DNA of 64,000 nt from Variovorax ginsengisoli (GTDB taxonomy: Bacteria > Pseudomonadota > Gammaproteobacteria > Burkholderiales > Burkholderiaceae_C): NCBI RefSeq assembly GCF_030486595.1, contig NZ_JAUJZH010000010.1, forward strand, positions 1-64,000, read 5' to 3'. Under the pieces are notes generated by a model that saw nothing but the letters and a program-made list of their open reading frames with translations, made no database searches and was not told where the DNA came from. This document shows positions 16,438-23,914 of this stretch, piece after piece. How positions within the stretch are numbered: position 1 is the first letter of the stretch; each line of letters begins with the position of its first letter. Both the position numbers and the translations under genes were made by a program.

Positions 16438-16947
16438 TCAGGCCTGGCCGCGCCGGCGGCGGGCCACGCGGACGGCCTCGACCCAGGTGTCGATGTTGAA
16501 GCGCTGGCCCGATTCGGCGATGCGCGCCGACGCGATGCGGTGCAGGGGCAAGCGCCGCGTGTCGCCCGGCAGTTCGCCGTGGCCGACGATGATCTTCTTC
16601 TGCAGGTCGAGCTGGTCGACCTGCAGGATGCACTCGATCTTCCGGTCCTGGCCATCGAAGTACCTGACCCGGATGCGCGGCGTCTCGTCGACGATCGCGT
16701 GTTCGCCCTTGCCCTGGATGAACCACTCGGGCAGCGTGTCGGGCACCGAGTCGCCCGAGGGGTTGGTCCCGCCGCGCACGGTCGGGATTTCCAACGGCAC
16801 ATGGCCGGAACGAACCCTCGCGGCCTCGATGCGGCGTTCCATTTCGCGGCGACCGGCGACCCGTCGCCATGCCCACATCAGGGCCAACAGCAGCGCGCCA
16901 GTCAGCACGGCGATCAATATCTGCCAGTGCGCAGCTCCGGTGCTCAT
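16438..16947 (-). CDS. Membrane-anchored unrecognised protein (169 residues)
   Basis: One N-terminal hydrophobic helix (residues 9-27) is followed by an arginine-rich stretch and a soluble domain. The latter half (RIRVRYFDGQDRKIEC, then LPGDTRRLPLHRIASARI) resembles the small beta domain in which a ligand or charge is sensed, somewhat like WYL-type modules, but the likeness is weak. It stands alone, convergent with the secreted protein. Function unknown. Confidence 0.6.
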   Translation of the reverse strand: MSTGAAHWQILIAVLTGALLLALMWAWRRVAGRREMERRIEAARVRSGHVPLEIPTVRGGTNPSGDSVPDTLPEWFIQGKGEHAIVDETPRIRVRYFDGQDRKIECILQVDQLDLQKKIIVGHGELPGDTRRLPLHRIASARIAESGQRFNIDTWVEAVRVARRRRGQA

Positions 16948-17074
16948 CGTTCAACCCCCTCGGCGCACGCGCCGCCTAATTCCAAAGTACTCAGTTTCTG
17001 GAATTCTGGGACCATGGGCCGTCATCGTCAAACGGCCGCGCGGCATAGCGCGTTTGGGGGAGAGCCGCCGGCGG

Positions 17075-17908
17075 TCAGTCCTCGTGGGTGTCGTGCGTGG
17101 CGGCGGCGCCGCGGCGCCAGTAGCCGGCCGCCTTGACCCATTTCGGGTGGGCGCCGCGCTCGCCCACGAGATGGGCGCGGATGGCCTTGGCGGCGCTGGA
17201 CTCGCAGGCCACCCAGGCGTGGAAGTCGCCTTCGGGCGGGGTCAGTCCGCGCAGTGCATCGAGCAGCGGCGACCCGGTGCCCGGCTCCGCGCCGCGGCGG
17301 TGCACCCACTGGAGGTCGAGGCCGGCCTGGGTGTCGAAGGAGATTTGGTCGGCTTCGCTGTCGACTTCGGCCAGCACCACGGCGCGCGCGCCGGCGGGCA
17401 GTTCGGCCAGCCGCCGCGAGATCGCGGGTAGCGCCGTGTCGTCGCCGATCAGCAAGTGCCAGTCGAAGGCGGTCGGGATGATGAAGGAGCCGCGCGGGCC
17501 GCCGACGCCGACCAGGTCGCCGGGCCGGGCCGCTTCGGCCCATTGCGTGGCCGGACCGGCATCGTGCAGCGCGAAGTCGATCTCGAGCGTGCCGGCCTGG
17601 GCATCGTGGCGGCGCGGCGTGTAGTCGCGCATGGCCGGCTTCGGACCGGGCGGCCAGACCGGGCCTTCGGGGCCGGTCGTGGGCACCGTGAGTTGGCCGG
17701 TCGCGGCATCGGGAAAGAAGACCTTGGCGTGGTCGTCGAAGCCCGGGCTCGTGAAGCCGGCGAGCTCGTCGCCGCCAAGCGTGATCCGGATCAGGTGCGG
17801 CGTGAGGCGCTGCACGCGACGGACTTCGAGCTTGCGGAAGCGCAGGTCGTGGCGCACCCGGCGCGGCAGCCGGTCGGGGGTGGACGAAGCGATGGAGGTG
17901 TCGTTCAT
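17075..17908 (-). CDS. Siderophore-interacting ferric reductase (YqjH/ViuB family)
   Basis: This 277-residue flavoprotein belongs to the siderophore-interacting family, which reduces ferric siderophores in the cytosol to release iron. The FAD site is [13 protein letters not shown] with the family's [11 protein letters not shown] upstream, and the NADPH-side lobe includes [12 protein letters not shown] and [16 protein letters not shown]. It overlaps the PadR regulator's stop by four bases, so the two are one transcript. That order matches E. coli yqjH and yqjI, where the regulator responds to nickel and iron. Confidence 0.9.
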   Translation of the reverse strand: MNDTSIASSTPDRLPRRVRHDLRFRKLEVRRVQRLTPHLIRITLGGDELAGFTSPGFDDHAKVFFPDAATGQLTVPTTGPEGPVWPPGPKPAMRDYTPRRHDAQAGTLEIDFALHDAGPATQWAEAARPGDLVGVGGPRGSFIIPTAFDWHLLIGDDTALPAISRRLAELPAGARAVVLAEVDSEADQISFDTQAGLDLQWVHRRGAEPGTGSPLLDALRGLTPPEGDFHAWVACESSAAKAIRAHLVGERGAHPKWVKAAGYWRRGAAATHDTHED

Positions 17909-18492
17909 GAGGTTCCGATTCGATCCAGTTGTTGGGCGGCGTGGTCGAGCACCGCGGCGAATTCGTGGGCCTGTTGTTCGGTGAGGGGGGCGCCGGCGAG
18001 GCGCAGCCGCATCGCCAGCTTGAGGTTCTCGATGGCGCGAACGACCTGCGGCGGACGGCCGGCGCGCGGGCCGGCACCGTCGACGCCGCCGGCCATGCGG
18101 GCCATCATCTCGTCGACGGTCGCGCGATGGGCGGCGAGGTAGTCGAGGCCGCCCGCGGTGACGCTGTAGCGCTTGCGCCCGCCGCCGTCGGCGGCATCGA
18201 CGCTGACACAGCCCAGTTCCTCGAGCAGTGTCAGGGTCGGGTAGACGATGCCGGGGCTGGGACTGTAGCGGCCGCCGAGGCGCTCTTCGATGGCCTTGAT
18301 CAGTTCATAGCCGTGGCTCGGCTTGTCGGCGATCAGCTGCAGCAGCACGAAGCGCAGGCCGCCGTGGCCGAAGATCCGGCCGCCGCCGCGTCCGCCGCGG
18401 TGCTCGCCCGCTTCGGCTCGGCCGCCGCCGCCGAGCCCGTCGGCGTGTTCATCGCGCCGGCTGCCGTGTAGAAAGTGTCTGCAATCTCGCAT
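17905..18492 (-). CDS. PadR-family regulator, YqjI-like
   Basis: This 195-residue PadR regulator has its winged helix at about residues 45-130 (FVLLQLIADKPSHGYELI, then YPTLTLLEELG) and a C-terminal helical region. The first 45 residues are rich in Gly, His, Asp and Arg with one Cys (DEHADG, GEHRGG, FGHGG), like the metal-binding extension of E. coli YqjI. YqjI represses the ferric reductase gene yqjH and itself and is relieved by nickel. I prefer the ATG at 18492, which has AAGGA upstream, over that at 18510. The family call is sound; the metal is inferred. Confidence 0.88.
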   Translation of the reverse strand: MRDCRHFLHGSRRDEHADGLGGGGRAEAGEHRGGRGGGRIFGHGGLRFVLLQLIADKPSHGYELIKAIEERLGGRYSPSPGIVYPTLTLLEELGCVSVDAADGGGRKRYSVTAGGLDYLAAHRATVDEMMARMAGGVDGAGPRAGRPPQVVRAIENLKLAMRLRLAGAPLTEQQAHEFAAVLDHAAQQLDRIGTS

Positions 18493-18524
18493 GTGTGTCC
18501 TTGAAGTCATTATCGATTTTATAA

Positions 18525-18553
18525 AAGATATATCTAAATGATATCGAAGTCAA
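18525..18553 (-). promoter_or_regulatory. Promoter of the YqjI/YqjH-like pair with AT-rich dyads
   Basis: On the minus strand TTGACT (18553-18548) and TATCTT (18530-18525) are 17 bases apart. The region also carries GATATC and GATATATC repeats, which are likely contact sites for the PadR protein that controls its own promoter. The AT-rich patch stands out from the surrounding GC-rich DNA. Confidence 0.55.
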
Positions 18554-18673
18554 GGTGACGCCATTGGCAACCACATGGCGGAGCCGCTGGGTCGCGGCCG
18601 CCAAATCGGCGCCGAAAACGTGACAGAGTCCCGGATTTGGCCGGGGTTGTTGGGACTGGGAGCGCTTGAATCT

Positions 18674-18685
18674 AGGGTAAACCCT
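18674..18685. promoter_or_regulatory. AGGGTAAACCCT palindrome before a small gene
   Basis: A perfect 12-base palindrome lies directly before a TAAAAT hexamer (18686-18691). The ATG of the next gene is at 18699, seven bases on, so the transcript may be leaderless or nearly so. The bound protein is unknown. Confidence 0.4.
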
Positions 18686-18698
18686 TAAAATAGCCTCC

Positions 18699-18920
18699 AT
18701 GACCCACTCCAACGCCTATTTCCCCCGCAATCCGAAGTTCACCGACACCTTCGAACGCGAGCTGGCCAACGACGACGCCAGCCACTTGGGCCGCAACGAA
18801 CCGTCGGTGTTCATGCCGCTGCTGAAGCGCCTGGGCGCCGGCCTCTCGGCATTTGCGCAGACCGTGCGCTTCCTGCGCGCATCGGCCCAGCGCCCCCAGC
18901 AGCGCTACCAGGCCAGCTAA
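18699..18920 (+). CDS. Small unrecognised protein (73 residues)
   Basis: It reads MTHSNAYFPRNPKF at the start, then a polar middle and LLKRLGAGLSAFAQTVRFLR, an amphipathic helix, before a basic tail. No signal peptide or recognised motif. The gene has a plausible promoter with a palindrome immediately upstream. It converges on the sulfatase with a 22-base gap. Confidence 0.6.
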   Translation: MTHSNAYFPRNPKFTDTFERELANDDASHLGRNEPSVFMPLLKRLGAGLSAFAQTVRFLRASAQRPQQRYQAS

Positions 18921-18942
18921 TGCAGGGCGGCCCGGCGCTGGC

Positions 18943-20259
18943 TCAGCGCTGCGGCATGTCCTTGACCGAATAGCCCAGGCTCACCGTCGCATCCTCCGGG
19001 ATCGGCGGCATGGTGGCGTTCCAGGCCAGCCAGTCGGCGCGCATCGCGGCCAGGCGCTCCGGTTCCTTCTTTGCCTGATTGGCCCGCTCGCGCTCGTCGG
19101 CCGGGATGTTGAACAGGTACTCGTTGCCGTCGACCTGCAGGTATTTCCAGTCGCCGTCGCGCAGCGCGCGCTGGCCGCGATGGTTCATGCGCCAGTGCAG
19201 CGGCCGCGCGAAGGTTTTGCCGGCGTCGCGCAGCACCGGCAGCAGCGACACGCCGTCGAGCGGGTAGCGCGGGTCGGCCGCGACACCTGCGGCGGCGAGC
19301 ATCGTCGCCGACCAGTCCATCGTCATGCATTGCTGCGCGGTCACGCCGCCGGCCCTGATGCCTTGCGGCCAATGCGCGATCCACGGCACCCGGATGCCGC
19401 CCTCGGTCAGGTCCATCTTGCCGCCCACCAGCGGCCAGTTGTCGGAGAAGCGCTCGCCGCCGTTGTCGCTCGTGAAGACCACCAGCGTGTTGTCGGCGAT
19501 GCCGTGCTTTTCGAGAGCGGCCATGATCGAGCCGATGCCCTCGTCCATGTGGTGGATCATCCGGCGGTAGGTGTGGATGTTGCCGCCGGAGAGGTCGAAC
19601 AGGTTGTCCTTCACCGCCGGCGCCTTGGCCGCGTCGTCGCGGGTTTCCCAGGGCCAGTGCGGCGCCGTGTAGTGCAGGCTCAGGAAGAAGGGCGCCTCTT
19701 GCTGCGCCATCCGCTCGACGTAGTCGACCGCGCGCCGCGACAGCAGGTCGGTGAGGTAGCCCTCCTGCGGGCAGTCCTCCTCGCCCGACCAGAGGTCGTG
19801 CCGGCCGCTCGAATCGCAGTGCGTGAAGTAGTCGACGCCGCCCGACATCGGACCGAAGAACTCCTCGTAGCCCGATCGCAGCGGACCGAAGTTGGGCGGA
19901 TAGCCCAGGTGCCACTTGCCGACCAGCGCCGTGCGGTAGCCGGCGCCGCGCAGCAGCGAGGGCAGGGTGGGGTGGTCGGCCGGCAGGCCCAGGGTGGCGC
20001 TGCCGCGGCTCTTGCTGTTGATCGGCTCCTCGGCGGCACCGCGCAGGCGGTACTGGTAGCGCGCGGTGATCATCGCGAAGCGGGTCGGCGAGCACACCGG
20101 CGAGTTGGCATAGCCCTGCGTGAAGCGGATGCCCCTGGCCGCCAGGCCGTCGAGTACCGGCGAGACCGGGCCGAACTCGGCATCGCGGCCGCCGTAGCAG
20201 CCGAGGTCGGCATGGCCGAGGTCGTCGGCCACGATGAAGATGATGTTGGGTCGTTGCAT
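18943..20259 (-). CDS. Sulfatase (type I, arylsulfatase-like)
   Basis: This 438-residue enzyme hydrolyses sulfate esters. The active-site signature is VCSPTRFAMITARYQ at about residues 54-68, with the cysteine that must be converted to formylglycine. Metal ligands are in NIIFIVADDLGHADLGCYG at the start and in FTSDNGGERFSDN. No signal peptide is seen at the chosen start (20259, MQRPNIIF), so it may be cytosolic. A longer start at 20304 adds a stretch with no homology. It is third in a run with two Bug solute-binding proteins on the same strand. No formylglycine-generating enzyme gene is in the window. Confidence 0.9.
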   Translation of the reverse strand: MQRPNIIFIVADDLGHADLGCYGGRDAEFGPVSPVLDGLAARGIRFTQGYANSPVCSPTRFAMITARYQYRLRGAAEEPINSKSRGSATLGLPADHPTLPSLLRGAGYRTALVGKWHLGYPPNFGPLRSGYEEFFGPMSGGVDYFTHCDSSGRHDLWSGEEDCPQEGYLTDLLSRRAVDYVERMAQQEAPFFLSLHYTAPHWPWETRDDAAKAPAVKDNLFDLSGGNIHTYRRMIHHMDEGIGSIMAALEKHGIADNTLVVFTSDNGGERFSDNWPLVGGKMDLTEGGIRVPWIAHWPQGIRAGGVTAQQCMTMDWSATMLAAAGVAADPRYPLDGVSLLPVLRDAGKTFARPLHWRMNHRGQRALRDGDWKYLQVDGNEYLFNIPADERERANQAKKEPERLAAMRADWLAWNATMPPIPEDATVSLGYSVKDMPQR

Positions 20260-20264
20260 GGGGT

Positions 20265-21236
20265 TCAGGGTTGGTAGCCGGATTTCTGCACCACCGGCGC
20301 CCATTGCGCGCGGTAGGCCTTGAGCATGGCCTCGGTCTGGGCCTGCGTGCTGACCACTGGCGTCATCAGCGTGTCCTTGAAGCGGCGCTGGGTGTCCGGG
20401 TCCTGCATGACTTCGCGGATTTCCTGCGACAGGCGCGCCACCTTGTCCTTCGGCATGGTCGCCGGCGCGAAGAAGGTGTTCCAGCCGGTGGCGACCAGGT
20501 CGAGACCGGCCTCCTTGAAGGTCGGGATCTCGGGCGCGAAGGGCGAGCGCTTGGCCCCCGAAACCGCCAGGATGCGGATCTTGCCGGCCTGGTGCTGCGG
20601 CAGGTCGACGTCGAAGGTGTCGAAGGCGATCGGCACCTGGCCGCCGATCAGGTCGGTCAGCAGCGGGCCCGAGCCGCGATAGCCGACCACCTCGGCCCGC
20701 ACCTTGGCCTTCTCGCCCATCATGAGGCCGAAGAAGTGCGGCAGGCTGCCGGTGGCGGGCACGCCGAAGTTGGCCTTCTCGGGGTTGGCCCGCATCCAGG
20801 CCAGCAGGTGCGACAGCTCGCGCACCGGCACCGCGGTCGATACCGCCAGCGCGAACTCGTAGTCGTTGACGTGCGAGACCGGCACGAAGTCGCGCTCGGC
20901 GTCGTAGCCGTTGTCCTTGAAGACCAGCGGCGCCACCACCATCACGGCCGGATTGGCGAGCATCAGCACGTTCTGGCCGGCCGGCGTGGCCTTGGCCTGC
21001 TGCGCCGCCAGCCGGCCGCCGGCGCCGGGCTTGTTGTCGACGATCACCGGCACGCCGAGCCTGGCCTGCAGCTTGTCGCCGACGATGCGGGCCACGCGGT
21101 CGGTGGCGCCGCCGGCCGCATAGCCGACCACGATGTGCAGCGGGCCGCCTTCGAGGGCCTGGGCCTGGGCGCCGAGCACCGCGGTGCCCAGGGCGAGGGC
21201 GGCGGCGAGGCGGGGAAAGTATCGACGAGAAAACAT
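20265..21236 (-). CDS. Bug-family tripartite tricarboxylate-type solute-binding protein
   Basis: This 323-residue periplasmic protein has a signal peptide (ALALGTAVLGAQAQA) and the Bug/TctC fold: LHIVVGYAAGGATDRVAR, IVDNKPGAGGRLAA, and VVGYRGSGPLLTDLIGGQV. Bug proteins bind carboxylates and other small molecules and are very numerous in Burkholderiales. No TctAB membrane genes are adjacent. It ends five bases before the sulfatase start, which suggests that its ligand is a sulfated or carboxylated compound handled by that enzyme, though this is inference. Confidence 0.92.
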   Translation of the reverse strand: MFSRRYFPRLAAALALGTAVLGAQAQALEGGPLHIVVGYAAGGATDRVARIVGDKLQARLGVPVIVDNKPGAGGRLAAQQAKATPAGQNVLMLANPAVMVVAPLVFKDNGYDAERDFVPVSHVNDYEFALAVSTAVPVRELSHLLAWMRANPEKANFGVPATGSLPHFFGLMMGEKAKVRAEVVGYRGSGPLLTDLIGGQVPIAFDTFDVDLPQHQAGKIRILAVSGAKRSPFAPEIPTFKEAGLDLVATGWNTFFAPATMPKDKVARLSQEIREVMQDPDTQRRFKDTLMTPVVSTQAQTEAMLKAYRAQWAPVVQKSGYQP

Positions 21237-21265
21237 GGGAGCTCCGATGCGAGGCAAGGTCAGGG

Positions 21266-22246
21266 TCAGTCGTTGGCCTGGAAGTTCACGGCCTTCATGA
21301 TTCCGCCCCAGCGGGCGGTGTCCTCGCGCATTGTCTTCAACAAGGCCTCGGGGCCATCGCCTACCGGATACATGCCGTTCTGCAGCAGCTGCTGCCGCAC
21401 CTCGCGCGAATTGACCGCGCGGGTGAACTCGGCGCGCAGCTTGTCGACGATCGGCTGCGGCGTCTTGAGCGGCGCGTAGTAGGCGAACCAGGCGGTCGCA
21501 ACCACGTCCTTGAGGCCGGCCTCGGTGAAGGTCGGCAGGTCGGGCATCAGCGGCGAGCGCTTCTCGCCGCTGGTCGCCAGCACCTTCACGCGGCCGCCGG
21601 GCTGCATCTGCAGCGCGCCGCCGACGGTGTCGAAATACACCGGGATCTGGCCCCCCATCACGTCCTGCCGCGCCGGCGTGGAGCCTCGATACGGCACGTG
21701 GACCATCTTCAGTCCCGCCGAGCGATTGAGCATCTCGCCGAGGAAGTGCGAGGGCGTGCCCGCGCCGTACGAGCCGAAGCTGAGCTTGTCGCCCTGCGCC
21801 CTGGCCCAGGTGATGAACTCGGCCAGCGTGTTGGCCGGCACGTCCTTGCTCACCACCAGCGCGAGCTCGAAGCGGGCCGCGTTGACGATCGGGATGAAGT
21901 CCTTGATCGGGTCGTACGAGAGGCTGCGGTAGGCGCTCGGGAACATCGCCATCATGCTGGCGGTGCCGAGCAGCAGCGTTCGGCCGTCGGGCGCGGCGTT
22001 CTTCACCGCCTCGGCCGCGATGCGGCCGGCGGCGCCGGAGCGGTTGTCGATGATCAGCGGACCGAGCGAATCGCGCACCTCGTGGGCGATGGCGCGGGTC
22101 AGCACGTCTTGCGTGCCGCCGGCCGGCACGCCGATCAGGACCTTGATCGGTTGGCCGGGGGTGAATGCCTGGGCGCGAGCGAGGGGCGCCAGTGCCAGGC
22201 CGCCCAGGGCCGCGAGTGCGCGGCGGCGGTCGAATGCGTGGTGCAT
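21266..22246 (-). CDS. Bug-family solute-binding protein, second copy
   Basis: This 326-residue protein has a signal peptide with a twin arginine run (FDRRRALAALGGLALAPLA) and then AQAFTPGQPIKVLIGVPAGG. Other family features are IIDNRSGAAGRIAAEAV, MVHVPYRGSTPARQDVMGGQI and DLPTFTEAGLKDVVATAW. It is only modestly similar to the Bug protein next to it, so the two probably bind different ligands. It starts the three-gene run and is divergent from the MarR regulator. Confidence 0.92.
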   Translation of the reverse strand: MHHAFDRRRALAALGGLALAPLARAQAFTPGQPIKVLIGVPAGGTQDVLTRAIAHEVRDSLGPLIIDNRSGAAGRIAAEAVKNAAPDGRTLLLGTASMMAMFPSAYRSLSYDPIKDFIPIVNAARFELALVVSKDVPANTLAEFITWARAQGDKLSFGSYGAGTPSHFLGEMLNRSAGLKMVHVPYRGSTPARQDVMGGQIPVYFDTVGGALQMQPGGRVKVLATSGEKRSPLMPDLPTFTEAGLKDVVATAWFAYYAPLKTPQPIVDKLRAEFTRAVNSREVRQQLLQNGMYPVGDGPEALLKTMREDTARWGGIMKAVNFQAND

Positions 22247-22289
22247 GGGTGCGTGTCTCCTTTGGATCGACTTTAGAGTCGTGCCATTC

Positions 22290-22302
22290 GATTGTTCTAA
22301 TC
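22290..22302. promoter_or_regulatory. Possible MarR operator
   Basis: GATT-GTTCT-AATC is a short inverted repeat in the 81-base gap between the Bug/sulfatase run and the MarR gene. A second inverted repeat, CGACT-TTAG-AGTCG at 22268-22281, lies in the leader of the Bug gene. The assignment is by position. Confidence 0.4.
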
Positions 22303-22327
22303 AACCATTCCAAGGATTTACCACTAG

Positions 22328-22828
22328 ATGAGCGCGCCACGCCGACCCCTGGACGACCTGCTGCTGTACCGCCTGTCGCGCCTGATCGCGGTCGGCGGCA
22401 GCATGGTCATCCGCCTGTGCGAAGGGCGCTTCGGCATCACGCGGCGCGAGTGGCGGCTGATCGCCACGCTGGCCAGCCGCGGCGAGCTGAGCTCTTCGCA
22501 GCTGGCCGGGCATGCCCAGCTCGATCGGGCCCGGACCTCGAAGGCGGTGGGCTCGCTGGTCGCCAAGGGGCTGCTGTCGCGCACGCACCCGGCGGGCGAT
22601 CGAAGGCAGGTACTGCTGGGCCTCACGGCGAGCGGGCAGGCCTTGTACGACGAGCTGTTTCCGCTGGTGTCGCGGATCAACGCCGACCTGCTGGGGACAC
22701 TGGACGAGGAAACCGCCACCCGCCTGGACGATGCGCTCCGGCGCTTGCAGGCGCAAGCCGAACGCATGGCCGGCGAGGCGGTGCTGCCGAAAGCCGACCG
22801 ATCGCGGCGCGGCGTCGGCAGCGGCTGA
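22328..22828 (+). CDS. MarR-family transcriptional regulator
   Basis: This 166-residue protein is a winged-helix MarR regulator: GITRREWRLIATLASRGEL, QLDRARTSKAVGSLVAKGLL as recognition helix, then the wing DRRQVLLGLTASGQ. It is divergent from the Bug/Bug/sulfatase run and probably controls it in response to a substrate-like ligand. Length is typical. Confidence 0.9.
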   Translation: MSAPRRPLDDLLLYRLSRLIAVGGSMVIRLCEGRFGITRREWRLIATLASRGELSSSQLAGHAQLDRARTSKAVGSLVAKGLLSRTHPAGDRRQVLLGLTASGQALYDELFPLVSRINADLLGTLDEETATRLDDALRRLQAQAERMAGEAVLPKADRSRRGVGSG

Positions 22829-22843
22829 GCCGGATGCCGCGCC

Positions 22844-23914
22844 TCAGGGCTGCGCCGCCGGCACCGCCGGGCGGGCGTCGTCGCCCTCGATCCGCATCCG
22901 CGGCAGGAACTGCGGGTACTCGCGCTGCATGAAGGCGATCAGTCCCTCGCGCACCGTGCAGCGCAGGTCGAAGGCCAGCGCCGACGAGGCCGCGGTGCAC
23001 AGCACGCGGATCTGCATCGTGCGTTCGGTGGCGTCGGTCACGCGCAGGTTGAAGAAGCGGCCGTCCCATTCGGGCGCCGCCTTGACGATGCGCTCGACCT
23101 CGGCGCGCAGCGGCGCCAGCGGCATGCCGTAGTCGGCGTAGACGAAGACCGAGCCGAGCAGCTGAGAGTCGTGCCGGGTCCAGTTCTGGAACGGCTTCTC
23201 GATGAAGTAGGTGAGCGGCAGGATCAGCCGGCGGTCGTCCCAGATGCGCAGCACGACGAAGGTCCCGGTGATCTCCTCGACCCGCCCCCATTCGCCCTCG
23301 ACCACCAGCACGTCGTCGATGCGGATCGGCTGCGCCAGCGCGATCTGCAGGCCGGCGATGAGGTTGCTGAACACCGGCTTGGCGGCCAGGCCGGCCACGA
23401 TGCCGATCACGCCGGCCGAGGCCAGCAGGCTGGCGCCGACCTGGCGCGCGCCCGGGAAGGTCATCATCATCAACGCCGCCCCGGCCACCACCAGCACCGT
23501 GTTGGCGGTGCGCGCCAGCACCCGCGCCTGGGTCAGGATGCGGCGTGCCTGCAGGTTGTCGCGCACGTCCGACGGATGCTGCCTGACCATGCCCTCGGCG
23601 AAGCCGCTGACCGCCCGCACGGCGAGCCAGGTCGCCGCCCCGATCAGCGCCAGGCCGTTGAGGTGGCGCACGTTGCCGACGAAGCGCAGGTCGTCGGGCG
23701 CGGCCTGCCAGACCAGCTGCAGCGCCACCAGCGGGAGCACGAAGAGCGCCGGCCGCTTGATCGCCAGCAGGGTCGCGTGAAGCGTCGGCACCGAGCGGGT
23801 GAGGCGTTCGAGCACCAGGCCGGCGAGGCGGTGGCCCAGCAGCGCCAGCGGCACCGCCAGCAAGGCCGCGAGCAGCGGTGCGGACCACGGATAGGCGAGC
23901 AAGGTCGTCATCAT
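22844..23914 (-). CDS. MscS-family small-conductance mechanosensitive channel
   Basis: This 356-residue membrane protein has about five hydrophobic helices, the last of which is the pore-lining helix (ASAGVIGIVAGLAAKPVFSNL, a MscS hallmark), followed by the beta domain (GEWGRVEEITGTFVVLRIWD) and a C-terminal alpha/beta region. Such channels release solutes on osmotic downshock. Two adjacent ATG codons at 23914 and 23911 overlap the stop of the FUSC gene, so they are translationally coupled. Confidence 0.9.
   Translation of the reverse strand: MMTTLLAYPWSAPLLAALLAVPLALLGHRLAGLVLERLTRSVPTLHATLLAIKRPALFVLPLVALQLVWQAAPDDLRFVGNVRHLNGLALIGAATWLAVRAVSGFAEGMVRQHPSDVRDNLQARRILTQARVLARTANTVLVVAGAALMMMTFPGARQVGASLLASAGVIGIVAGLAAKPVFSNLIAGLQIALAQPIRIDDVLVVEGEWGRVEEITGTFVVLRIWDDRRLILPLTYFIEKPFQNWTRHDSQLLGSVFVYADYGMPLAPLRAEVERIVKAAPEWDGRFFNLRVTDATERTMQIRVLCTAASSALAFDLRCTVREGLIAFMQREYPQFLPRMRIEGDDARPAVPAAQP

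Noticed and set aside
20265..22340. A single 691-residue fusion covering both Bug proteins
   Set aside because: The second Bug gene is in another frame; each has its own signal peptide and start.
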